Shown here piece after piece: positions 40,904 through 48,806 of a DNA stretch of 64,000 nt; the first letter of the stretch is position 1, and each line of letters begins with the position of its first letter. The position numbers and the translations under genes are program-made. Source of the DNA: Ruegeria atlantica (GTDB taxonomy: Bacteria > Pseudomonadota > Alphaproteobacteria > Rhodobacterales > Rhodobacteraceae); assembly GCF_013032455.1 (NCBI RefSeq), contig NZ_WQCF01000003.1, forward strand, positions 186,001 through 250,000, given 5' to 3'. The notes under the pieces were generated by a model that had not been told where the DNA came from, ran no database searches, and worked only from the letters and a program-made list of their open reading frames with translations.

Positions 40904-40956
40904 TCACTGTCAATATCAATGAATTGCAGGACGGTGTGTAAGCCGAATTGCGCCGG

Positions 40957-41928
40957 TTACCAGCGCAGAACAACCGCACCCCACGCCAGGCCACCACCGA
41001 TTGCCTCGGTCACGATTAGATCGCCTTGCTTGATTTGACCGCGCTGCTTGCCCACGGACAGCGCGAGGGGAATAGACGCTGCCGACGTGTTACCATGATC
41101 CTGGACGGTGACGACGACGTTTTCCATCGGCAGGCCCATTTTCCTAGCAGTGCCTTGAATAATACGGATATTCGCCTGATGCGGCACGATCCAGTCGACG
41201 TCTGAACTGTTCAGACCGACGGTTTCCAGCGCGGTTTCGGCCGTTTTGGCCAGTTTTTCCACGGCATGGCGGAAAACCTGATTGCCCTGCATGCGCAAAT
41301 GGCCGGTCGAATGGGTCGACACACCGCCGTCCACATAAAGCAGATCCTTGAAACGCCCGTCCGAGTTCAGGTCGGTCGCCAGGATGCCCCGATCCTGCGC
41401 AGAGCCTTCGCCGTCTTGCAGTTCCAGCACCAGCGCGCCAGCGCCATCGCCGAACAGCACGCAGGTCGACCGATCCGTCCAGTCCATGATTCGCGAGAAG
41501 GTTTCGGCCCCGATGACCAGAACGCGTTTGGCCTGACCAGACAGGATCAGGGCGTTGGCATTGGTCAACGCAAAAACAAATCCGGCGCAGACGGCCTGAA
41601 CGTCAAAGGCGAATCCCTTGGTCATGCCCAGCTGTGCCTGCACCATGGTGGCGGCGGACGGAAAGGTCAGATCGGCGGTTGAGGTGGCCACAATGATGGC
41701 GTCAACATCTTCAGCCGTTAGCCCCGCATCGGCCAGCGCGGCCTCAGCTGCCTTTGTGGCTAAATCCGAAGTGGTTTCCCCCTCGGCAGCGAAATGGCGT
41801 CGCTCAATCCCAGAGCGGGTCTTGATCCACTCATCCGTTGTATCGAGTGTCTTTTCAAACTCGGAATTCGGAACAATGCGCTCTGGCAAATAGTGTCCGA
41901 CACCTACGACAACTGAACGGCCTGCCAT
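40957..41928 (-). CDS. fabH: 3-oxoacyl-ACP synthase III (FabH)
   Basis: A 323-residue condensing enzyme that starts fatty-acid synthesis from acetyl-CoA and malonyl-ACP. The catalytic Cys114 lies in FDVQAVCAGFVFAL, with the His/Asn partners in VDWIVPHQANIRIIQ and NVVVTVQDHGNTSAASIPLA. Length matches the family. It follows plsX by 21 bp, as in many proteobacteria. Confidence 0.96.
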   Translation of the reverse strand: MAGRSVVVGVGHYLPERIVPNSEFEKTLDTTDEWIKTRSGIERRHFAAEGETTSDLATKAAEAALADAGLTAEDVDAIIVATSTADLTFPSAATMVQAQLGMTKGFAFDVQAVCAGFVFALTNANALILSGQAKRVLVIGAETFSRIMDWTDRSTCVLFGDGAGALVLELQDGEGSAQDRGILATDLNSDGRFKDLLYVDGGVSTHSTGHLRMQGNQVFRHAVEKLAKTAETALETVGLNSSDVDWIVPHQANIRIIQGTARKMGLPMENVVVTVQDHGNTSAASIPLALSVGKQRGQIKQGDLIVTEAIGGGLAWGAVVLRW

Positions 41929-41949
41929 ACTGGGGTACTGCCTTTTTTG

Positions 41950-43038
41950 TTATTCGCCGGCTTTTGGCGGCGTGTGGGCGGCATCTTGTGCAAGCTCGGC
42001 TGTCGATGCAACCCGTGCCGCCAATTTTTCAGCGAAACCAGACTGGGCCAAAGTAAAGGCCAGTTTGACTGCCGCAGAGACTCCGGTGGCATCCGCGCCA
42101 CCATGCGATTTGACCACGGTTCCATTTAGGCCAAGAAAGACCCCGCCATTCACACGGCGCGGGTCGATGCGCTTTTTTAAGCGCTGCAATGAAGTGATGG
42201 CCAGGATCGAAGCAAGGCGCGACAGCGGAGAATACTTGAACGCCTGACGCAGCAGATCGCCAATCAGGCTGGCCGTACCTTCGCCGGTCTTAATAGCGAC
42301 GTTTCCGGTAAACCCATCGGTTACAATAACATCTGCTTTGTCACCGGGTATGTCACTGCCTTCGACAAAGCCCACAAAATCGAAGTTTGCCCGCTCTGCG
42401 AAATCTGAAATCATCGCGTGTGCTTCTTTCAGCTCGGCCCGACCTTTGTGTTCTTCGGTGCCGACATTCAACAGGCCGATCCGGGGGCGTTCCAGCGCCA
42501 TACCATTGCGCGCATACGAGGCACCCATAAGCGCATATTGCAGAAGATCCTTGGCGTCGGCACGCACATCTGCGCCCACATCCAGCATCACATTGAAGCC
42601 TTGCGGGTTGCGCGAGGGCCACAGAATCGCAATAGCCGGACGGTTCACGCCCGGTAATTTACGCAGGCGCATCATCGACAGCGCCATCAGCGCGCCGGTA
42701 TTGCCGCAGGACACGGCGCCATGGGCTTCGCCTTTGCGTACGGACTCCAGCGCCGACCACATCGACGTGTTCTTGCCGTTGCGCACAACCTGGCTGGGCT
42801 TGTCCTCCATCGTGACTACATCCGGACAATCACGAAAAACGACGCGCCCCTGAAGGACACGCCGTTTGGCGACAAGTTTGCGCAGCGTTTGCTCAGGCCC
42901 GTGCAGGATGAATGCGATTTCGGGATTTTTGTTTGCCGATGTGGCAATGCCCGCAACCACGGTTGCGGGCCCCGAGTCTCCGCCCATAGCGTCAACCGAG
43001 ATGGTAATCCGTCCGGCCTGCGAGGGCTGTTCTGTCAT
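41950..43038 (-). CDS. plsX: Phosphate acyltransferase PlsX
   Basis: A 362-residue enzyme that makes acyl-phosphate from acyl-ACP for phospholipid synthesis. Motifs seen are ISVDAMGGDSGPATVVAGIA, SCGNTGALMALSMMRLRKLP, RPRIGLLNVGTEEHKGRAEL and IVTDGFTGNVAIKTGEGTAS. It sits between rpmF and fabH on the minus strand, forming the rpmF-plsX-fabH lipid cluster. Confidence 0.95.
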   Translation of the reverse strand: MTEQPSQAGRITISVDAMGGDSGPATVVAGIATSANKNPEIAFILHGPEQTLRKLVAKRRVLQGRVVFRDCPDVVTMEDKPSQVVRNGKNTSMWSALESVRKGEAHGAVSCGNTGALMALSMMRLRKLPGVNRPAIAILWPSRNPQGFNVMLDVGADVRADAKDLLQYALMGASYARNGMALERPRIGLLNVGTEEHKGRAELKEAHAMISDFAERANFDFVGFVEGSDIPGDKADVIVTDGFTGNVAIKTGEGTASLIGDLLRQAFKYSPLSRLASILAITSLQRLKKRIDPRRVNGGVFLGLNGTVVKSHGGADATGVSAAVKLAFTLAQSGFAEKLAARVASTAELAQDAAHTPPKAGE

Positions 43039-43062
43039 GCCTTGCCTGCGCGTTTTAGAAGC

Positions 43063-43269
43063 TTAGGCCGCGTCTTCGTCCAGGTCGATTTCGTCGGCCT
43101 GTGCGACGACTTCGCGGTCATCGTAGTGGCCGCAGGACGCGCAGACGTGGTGCGGGCGCTTCAGCTCACCACAGTTTGCGCATTCGTTCGGGTTTGCAGC
43201 AACCAGAGCGTCGTGCGCGCGGCGGTTGTTGCGACGCGACTTGGAAACTTTGTTCTGTTGGACGGCCAT
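43063..43269 (-). CDS. rpmF: 50S ribosomal protein L32
   Basis: A 68-residue L32 with the usual start ([20 protein letters not shown]) and the zinc-ribbon cysteines CANC and CASC ([20 protein letters not shown]). The tail is acidic. It is the first gene of rpmF-plsX-fabH, and the yceD gene lies upstream on the same strand. Confidence 0.96.
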   Translation of the reverse strand: MAVQQNKVSKSRRNNRRAHDALVAANPNECANCGELKRPHHVCASCGHYDDREVVAQADEIDLDEDAA

Positions 43270-43475
43270 GGTCTCAACCTTTGTCTACTGAGGGCCAACA
43301 GATTCGCTGTGGGCCGGGTTTCATTCTTCGTTTTTCTCGTGGTTTGACGCGCGTTTAGGGGACGAGCCCCGCAATGTCCAACCCAAATTCCGATGAGCGC
43401 GCGAAAATACTGCGATTCTCGACATGTTCAAGCGATTTTTCTGAGCGCCTGCTATGACAGGAAAACAGACCTATG

Positions 43476-44012
43476 TCACTCGTCTTTTTTCAGTGCGTCA
43501 CGCAAACCGGCCAGACCGGAAAAGGGTTTGACATCCTCGTCCGTCATTGCTTGTTTGCCGGGTTCGGTAAAGTCGGCTTGTCCCAGTTCCGCGCCATCCT
43601 TGCGCGGGTATTGGGGCAGGGCCAGCGATAGGGCCTCGATCATGACAAGGGCGGGGTCGATCTCAGCGCCCAGCTGTTCGGTGTCATCATCTTCGGGGAT
43701 TTCGAATTCAGGTTCTTCGGGATCGACCCAGTCGGCCACAAAGGTTCGCGTCACAGGAATGTCGATCCGCGTGGTCACAGGTTCAAGTGTGACGACGCAA
43801 GGTTGAATTACTGTCGCGCCCAATTTGCCGGTCAGCACCCAGTCGCGTTTACCCTGTGCCCTGACGTCACCCACAAAGCTGAGTTTGCGAAGACCCAACA
43901 GACCTAGTTCATCTTTTATAGCCTCCAATGCCTTGGCGTCAGAACGCAAGTCAAAGGGGGTTGATGCATTTTGGGGCAGGTCGGCCACCCGCAGAGATGT
44001 CTGGTTGCTCAT
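43476..44012 (-). CDS. yceD: YceD/DUF177 protein
   Basis: A 178-residue acidic protein of the YceD family, which in many bacteria precedes rpmF and is linked to 23S rRNA synthesis or processing. Recognisable parts are RAQGKRDWVLTGKLGATVIQ and CVVTLEPVTTRIDIPVTRTF, the conserved CxxTLEP-type region. ATG 44012 is preferred; longer in-frame starts run into the divergent bamE gene. The 206-bp gap to rpmF shows no gene. Confidence 0.88.
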   Translation of the reverse strand: MSNQTSLRVADLPQNASTPFDLRSDAKALEAIKDELGLLGLRKLSFVGDVRAQGKRDWVLTGKLGATVIQPCVVTLEPVTTRIDIPVTRTFVADWVDPEEPEFEIPEDDDTEQLGAEIDPALVMIEALSLALPQYPRKDGAELGQADFTEPGKQAMTDEDVKPFSGLAGLRDALKKDE

Positions 44013-44097
44013 TTGTGACCCTTTCCTGTGTTGAACCGGGGCTGCGGTTTGATGTAAGCGGATAGGGCCCGCAAAGGGCCAAGGCAAGAGGGTGTAA

Positions 44098-44574
44098 ATG
44101 TTGAAGGTTGTGAACAGGTTGAAACCGGCGTCGAAAACGCTCGTCTTTGCGGCCTGTTTGGCAGCGACCACGGCATGTACGCCGGTCTTCAATAATCACG
44201 GATATATTCCTGCACCTGAAGAACTGGCCGAAATCAAAGTAGGCGTCGACACCCGCGACAGTGTGCTTGAAGCGGTCGGGGCGCCCAGTTCGTCCGGCGT
44301 AGTGCGTGATTCCGGTTTTTACTACGTTCGCTCGCGCGTTCGTCATTACGGCCCGAAAAAACCTGAAGTAGTCTCGCGCGAGCTGGTGGCGATCAGCTTC
44401 GATGACCGGGGTGTTGTCCGCAATATCGAACGGTTCGGGCTTGAAGACGGAATCGTCGTTCAGCTGGATCGCCGCGTCACCGAATCGTCAATTGAAAGTT
44501 CGGGCTTCCTGCGTCAGCTGCTGGGCAACATTGGCAACTTCAATCCGGCCAATATCCCAGGAGCCAGCGAGTAA
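44098..44574 (+). CDS. bamE: Outer membrane protein assembly factor BamE
   Basis: A 158-residue lipoprotein of the SmpA/OmlA (BamE) family, part of the Bam complex that folds outer-membrane proteins. The signal ends in the lipobox TTAC (Cys27). The domain contains VGVDTRDSVLEAVGAPSSSG and YYVRSRVRHYGPKKPEVVSR. It is divergent from yceD and runs with olsB, 97 bp downstream. Confidence 0.88.
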   Translation: MLKVVNRLKPASKTLVFAACLAATTACTPVFNNHGYIPAPEELAEIKVGVDTRDSVLEAVGAPSSSGVVRDSGFYYVRSRVRHYGPKKPEVVSRELVAISFDDRGVVRNIERFGLEDGIVVQLDRRVTESSIESSGFLRQLLGNIGNFNPANIPGASE

Positions 44575-44594
44575 CAGCAAGCCACACCTTGCGA

Positions 44595-44612
44595 TCGTCA
44601 TACGACAGTCAC
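44595..44612 (+). promoter_or_regulatory. Possible Pho box upstream of olsB
   Basis: TCGTCAT-ACGA-CAGTCAC: two 7-bp direct repeats with an 11-bp period that match the PhoB consensus (CTGTCAT-N4-CTGTCAT/C) at 11 of 14 positions. It lies 60 bp before the olsB start. Ornithine-lipid synthesis is phosphate-regulated in related bacteria. Confidence 0.4.
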
Positions 44613-44671
44613 ACATTGTGGATAGGGACGCGGCAAGAGAAATCGGGTCAGCAGCCGAGGAGGATGCGACC

Positions 44672-45406
44672 ATGACACTATTGCTTGGCAAAGGCCGGTA
44701 TCGTGCGCGTTTGGCGCAGTCACCTCAGGATGTGGCAGCGGCGCAGGTACTGCGCACGCTGGCTTTTGGAACAGAGCAGACTGATCAGGACGATTTTGAT
44801 CTGGTCTGCGAACATATTCTGGTTGAAGACATGCAGCACGAAGGGCAGCTGGTTTGTTGCTTTCGCATGCTGACGATGGACAGCGGGGCTGAGATTAGCC
44901 GGAGCTATTCTTCACAATTCTATGATCTCTCCGTGCTCGAAGGTTTTGAGGAGCGGATGGTCGAGATGGGGCGGTTCTGCATCCATCCCGATTGGACCGA
45001 CCCGGACATTCTGCGTGTCGCTTGGGGGGCGATGACAGCCTATGTCGATCAAAACGGGGTTGAGATGTTGTTCGGCTGTTCCTCTTTTGCCGGTACAGAG
45101 ACCGAGGAATATCTTGATGCCTTCGCCATGCTGAAGCACCGGCATCTTGCGCCGAAACGCTGGCTGCCGCGGGTAAAGGCGCCGGATGTTTTTCGTTTTG
45201 CCGCGCGTCTGCGTCGCAGGCCGGATGCGAAAAAGGCGATGCTACGGATGCCGCCCTTGCTGCGTACTTATCTGATGATGGGTGGTTGGGTCAGCGATCA
45301 TGCCGTGGTGGACCGGCACATGAATACCCTGCATGTCTTCACCGGGCTTGAGATCGGCGCGATTCCCCCAGCCCGAAAACGTCTGCTGCGGGCGGTCGCC
45401 GGGTGA
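44672..45406 (+). CDS. olsB: Ornithine-acyl[ACP] N-acyltransferase (OlsB)
   Basis: A 244-residue GNAT-fold acyltransferase of the autoinducer-synthase-like group. It transfers a 3-hydroxyacyl chain from ACP to ornithine, the first step of ornithine lipid synthesis. Typical segments are LRTLAFGTEQTDQDDFDLVC, HILVEDMQHEGQLVCCFRML, MVEMGRFCIHPDWTDPDILR and LFGCSSFAGTETEEYLDAFA. No olsA lies next to it. ATG 44672 follows GAGGAGGA. A possible Pho box precedes it. Confidence 0.88.
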   Translation: MTLLLGKGRYRARLAQSPQDVAAAQVLRTLAFGTEQTDQDDFDLVCEHILVEDMQHEGQLVCCFRMLTMDSGAEISRSYSSQFYDLSVLEGFEERMVEMGRFCIHPDWTDPDILRVAWGAMTAYVDQNGVEMLFGCSSFAGTETEEYLDAFAMLKHRHLAPKRWLPRVKAPDVFRFAARLRRRPDAKKAMLRMPPLLRTYLMMGGWVSDHAVVDRHMNTLHVFTGLEIGAIPPARKRLLRAVAG

Positions 45407-45430
45407 TTTGAGTATTTTTGAAAAGGTGAA
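45407..45430 (-). repeat. Divergent copy d of the dispersed repeat
   Basis: On the minus strand CTTCACCTTTTCAAAAATAC follows the core of copies a-c in its ends (CTTCA and CAAAAATA) but lacks the hairpin. It starts directly after the olsB stop. Confidence 0.45.
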
Positions 45431-45474
45431 GCAGAGGCGTTGACGCATTGTGTCTGCCGGTTTAGCTGGCGGAC

Positions 45475-47283
45475 ATGGCGAGAATTCCTTTGTTGCAGAT
45501 GTCCGGTATTTCCCTGACCTTCGGGGGCGATCCGGTATTTTCGGAGCTGGACCTAGTGGTGCAGCCAGGCGACCGTGTCGCTTTGGTGGGGCGGAACGGG
45601 TCGGGCAAATCCACCCTGATGAAAGTGATGGCTGGGCTGGTTGAGCCCGATCACGGCGACATCGTAATTCCGCCAGGGGAATCCGTTGGTTACATGGAAC
45701 AAGACCCGACCATGGAAGGCTTCGCCACGTTGGGCGACTATGCCTCAAGCGGTCTGGAGCCGGGTGAGCTGTACAAGGTCGAACGCGCCGGTGAGGGGCT
45801 GAAGTTTGATCCATCCCGCGCGGTCGAAACCGCCTCGGGTGGGGAAAGGCGGCGGGCGGCGCTGGCCAAGTTGATGGCCGAAGCACCTGACCTGATGTTG
45901 CTGGATGAGCCGACCAACCATCTGGATATCGAAGCGATTGCCTGGCTGGAGCGTGAGTTGGGGGCGACTCGAACTGCCTATGTCCTGATTTCGCATGACC
46001 GCGCATTCCTGCGGGCGCTGACACGTGCGACGCTGTGGATCGACCGCGGCATGGTGAGGCGGCAGGAACAGGGTTTCGATGCGTTCGAATCCTGGCGTGA
46101 CAAGATTTGGGACGAAGAGGATCAGCAGAGACACAAACTGAACCGCCTGATCAAGTCCGAGGCGAAATGGGCCGTTGAAGGTATCAGTGCGCGTCGGAAG
46201 CGCAATCAAGGCAGGGTACGCGCCTTGCAGGCGTTGCGAGCCGAGAAAGCGGCGCAGATCAAACGTCAGGGCTCGGCGGCGATGACGCTCGAGGCCGGGC
46301 CTAAATCCGGGCGTAAGGTGATAGAGGCCAAGGGTTTGGCCAAGTCTTTTGACGATCAACAGATCGTGCGGAATTTCGATTTGTTGGTACAGCGCGGCGA
46401 CAGGGTGGCCTTTGTCGGCCCCAACGGTGTTGGCAAGACGACGCTGCTGAAAATGCTGCTGGGGCAGGAGCAGCCGGATGAAGGCTCGGTGGCCTTGGGC
46501 ACCAATCTGGAAACTGCTGTTTTTGACCAGACCCGTGCGCAACTGGACCCCGAGATGAGCCTGTGGGACAGCCTGACCGGCGACCCTGAGATGCGGGTTT
46601 CGGGTAAGGCCGATCAGGTCATGGTCGGCGGTCAACCAAAGCACGTGGTCGGCTACCTCAAGGAATTCCTGTTTGATGAACGGCAGGCGAGAGCGGCTGT
46701 TAAGTCCCTGTCGGGCGGCGAAAAGGCGCGGTTGCTGCTGGCCAAGCTGATGGCCAAGTCCTCGAACTTGCTGGTGCTGGATGAACCGACCAACGATCTG
46801 GATGTCGAAACTCTGGACCTGTTGCAGGAACTGCTGGACGATTATGACGGCACTGTTCTGCTGGTCAGCCACGATCGGGATTTTCTGGACCGGGTCGCCA
46901 CCACGACGATTGCGATGGAAGGCAATGGTCGCGCAACCGTTTACGCGGGCGGGTGGTCGGATTACGTTGCGCAGCGGGGCGATGTATTTGAGAAGAAGGC
47001 TGAAAAAACAAAGGCATCCAAACCGAAGGTAAAGCAGGAAAGTCAGCCTAAATCGGGTCTCTCATTCTCGGAAAAGCATCGTCTTGAGAAGCTGCCCGCC
47101 GAAATCGCCCGCCTTGAGGCCGAGATCGGCAAGCTGGAAGAACTCATGTCTGACCCCGAACTGTTCACGCGCGAGCCGGTTAAGTTCAAGAAGGCGACCG
47201 AAGCGCTGGTGGAGCGGCAGGAAAAACTGGCAGCGGCAGAGGAAGAGTGGTTGACGCTTGAGGAAAAGGCCGAAGAAGCCTAG
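45475..47283 (+). CDS. uup: ABC-F family ATPase (Uup-like)
   Basis: A 602-residue protein with two ATP-binding cassettes and no membrane helices. Cassette 1 has Walker A GRNGSGKST, signature ASGGERRRAALAKLM and Walker B LMLLDEPTNHLDIEA. Cassette 2 has GPNGVGKTT, LSGGEKARLLLAKLM and LLVLDEPTNDLDVET. A linker rich in Arg and Lys lies between, and the C-terminal coiled coil (about 520-600) resembles Uup. ABC-F proteins act on ribosomes or DNA branches; Uup is the closest match. Confidence 0.9.
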   Translation: MARIPLLQMSGISLTFGGDPVFSELDLVVQPGDRVALVGRNGSGKSTLMKVMAGLVEPDHGDIVIPPGESVGYMEQDPTMEGFATLGDYASSGLEPGELYKVERAGEGLKFDPSRAVETASGGERRRAALAKLMAEAPDLMLLDEPTNHLDIEAIAWLERELGATRTAYVLISHDRAFLRALTRATLWIDRGMVRRQEQGFDAFESWRDKIWDEEDQQRHKLNRLIKSEAKWAVEGISARRKRNQGRVRALQALRAEKAAQIKRQGSAAMTLEAGPKSGRKVIEAKGLAKSFDDQQIVRNFDLLVQRGDRVAFVGPNGVGKTTLLKMLLGQEQPDEGSVALGTNLETAVFDQTRAQLDPEMSLWDSLTGDPEMRVSGKADQVMVGGQPKHVVGYLKEFLFDERQARAAVKSLSGGEKARLLLAKLMAKSSNLLVLDEPTNDLDVETLDLLQELLDDYDGTVLLVSHDRDFLDRVATTTIAMEGNGRATVYAGGWSDYVAQRGDVFEKKAEKTKASKPKVKQESQPKSGLSFSEKHRLEKLPAEIARLEAEIGKLEELMSDPELFTREPVKFKKATEALVERQEKLAAAEEEWLTLEEKAEEA

Positions 47284-47831
47284 GGGCGGTCAAGCAACCG
47301 GGCAGGATTGCCGACTACCGTTTCTTGGGCAGCAACGTCCTTGGTGACGACGCTGCCTGCGCCTATGGTGGCGTTGTCGCCGATGGTGATGCCGGGCATC
47401 AGGATGGCACCGCCGCCCACCCAAACATTCCGACCAATAGTCACTGGTAGACCGATTTCCAGCCCCTGCGCGCGCTCAGCTGGATCCTTGGCGTGCTGGG
47501 CGCAATAGATCTGTACGTGAGGGCCGAACATCGTGTCGTCCCCGATCTGCACCGGCGCGGTATCCAGAACTACACATCCTGCATTGAAATAAACCCGTGC
47601 GCCAAGGTGAATGTTCAGACCATAGGCGCAGTGAAAAGGCGCTTCGAGAAAGCAATCAGGGCCTGTGCTGGCGAACAGGGCATTTAACTCTGGCGCCATA
47701 CCCCCCCGAGCGTCCGGTTGGCAGGTGTTGTGCGCATGAACTGCTCGCCGGGCTTCCGCGCGCAATTCATTCAATTCCGCGTCAAGGCAGCAATACCACT
47801 GCCCGGCCTGCATCTTTTCCCGCTCGGTCAT
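47280..47831 (-). CDS. Maa/NodL-type sugar O-acetyltransferase
   Basis: A 183-residue left-handed beta-helix acetyltransferase. The N-terminal Mac domain (TEREKMQAGQWYCCLDAELN) is followed by hexapeptide repeats (NIHLGARVYFNAGCVVLDTA; VTIGRNVWVGGGAILMPGIT; IGDNATIGAGSVVTKDVAAQ). The catalytic His is in QIYCAQHAKDPAER. It acetylates a sugar such as maltose or a glucoside. It overlaps the end of the convergent uup gene by 4 bp and follows the SDR gene by nine bases. Confidence 0.9.
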   Translation of the reverse strand: MTEREKMQAGQWYCCLDAELNELRAEARRAVHAHNTCQPDARGGMAPELNALFASTGPDCFLEAPFHCAYGLNIHLGARVYFNAGCVVLDTAPVQIGDDTMFGPHVQIYCAQHAKDPAERAQGLEIGLPVTIGRNVWVGGGAILMPGITIGDNATIGAGSVVTKDVAAQETVVGNPARLLDRP

Positions 47832-47840
47832 AGGGTAGGC

Positions 47841-48596
47841 TTAGCGCATACGCAGGGCACCGTCGATGCGGATGACTTCTCCGTTCAGGTACCCCATCTC
47901 AACAATAAACCCGGCCAACCGCCCGTATTCACGAGGATCGCCCAAACGGGCAGGGTTAGGTACGTCGGCGGCCAGTTGCTGCTGCACCTCTTCTGGCAGG
48001 CTGGCCAGCATCGGGGTCATGAAGATGCCGGGGGCGATGGCCATCACCCGAATACCGCTCGAGGCCAAATCGCGCGCCATCGGCAAGGTCATCCCGACCA
48101 CACCACCTTTTGAGGCCGCATAGGCGGCTTGGCCTTTTTGCCCATCAAAGGCCGCGATCGAAGCTGTGTTGATAATTACTCCGCGGGCGCCATCCGGCTC
48201 TGGCTCGTTCTTAGCCATTTCAACTGCAGCCAAGCGCGAAACGTTGAAAGTGCCAATTAGGTTGATGTCTATGGTGCGCTGGAAAGCGTCCAGCGGGTGT
48301 GGGCCTTCACGACCCACTGTTTTGGCCCCAATGGCAATGCCCGCACAATTCACAGCTGCCGTGATCTTGCCCATTTTGTCCAGTGCAGTGGAGATGGCCG
48401 CAGAGACCGAGCTTTCGTCTGTGACATCGGTCTGTGCGAAGTATCCCCCGATCTCGGCGGCGACCTGCGTGCCGCGATCCGTGTCTCTGTCTAAGATCGT
48501 GACCTGCGCGCCTTGGTCCGCAAAGTGGCGGGCCGTTGCTTCGCCAAGGCCCGAAGCGCCTCCGGTTATGATGGCTGCTGTGTTCGACAGGTGCAT
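47841..48596 (-). CDS. Short-chain dehydrogenase (3-hydroxyacyl-CoA dehydrogenase-like)
   Basis: A 251-residue classical SDR. The NAD motif is AAIITGGASGLGEATARHFA, NNAG is replaced by AVNCAGIAIG, and the active site has Ser (IINTASIAAFDGQKG) and YxxxK (AAYAASKGG). It closely resembles HSD17B10/2-methyl-3-hydroxybutyryl-CoA dehydrogenase, acting in isoleucine or fatty-acid breakdown (inferred from overall pattern). ATG 48596 follows GGAAGG; a perfect TGAACA/TGTTCA palindrome lies 22 bp upstream. Confidence 0.88.
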   Translation of the reverse strand: MHLSNTAAIITGGASGLGEATARHFADQGAQVTILDRDTDRGTQVAAEIGGYFAQTDVTDESSVSAAISTALDKMGKITAAVNCAGIAIGAKTVGREGPHPLDAFQRTIDINLIGTFNVSRLAAVEMAKNEPEPDGARGVIINTASIAAFDGQKGQAAYAASKGGVVGMTLPMARDLASSGIRVMAIAPGIFMTPMLASLPEEVQQQLAADVPNPARLGDPREYGRLAGFIVEMGYLNGEVIRIDGALRMR

Positions 48597-48617
48597 GACA
48601 GGTGCCTTCCAAGTTAA

Positions 48618-48631
48618 TGAACAAATGTTCA
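48618..48631. promoter_or_regulatory. TGAACAAATGTTCA operator-like palindrome
   Basis: A perfect inverted repeat TGAACA-AA-TGTTCA just upstream of the SDR start. It resembles operators of TetR-family regulators of fatty-acid or branched-chain catabolism; no such regulator is encoded in the window. Confidence 0.45.
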
Positions 48632-48806
48632 ATAACTGGAACGCTGGGGGTCTGTCCAGTGGTTTGGCCCCAGATGTTGAGTCGCGGTCGGCATCATTTG
48701 ATTAACAATTCCTTAGATTGTGCCCATCCAGCCTTCACCCTCTGTGCCCATTTCGTGATCGAACAACCTGGCGTGGTTGGCTGTTTATTGGTCAGGAGGT
48801 ACTGAC

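Noticed and set aside
45745-46872. A 375-codon frame opposite the ABC-F gene
   Set aside because: Complement of uup with Gln/Leu-rich nonsense translation.
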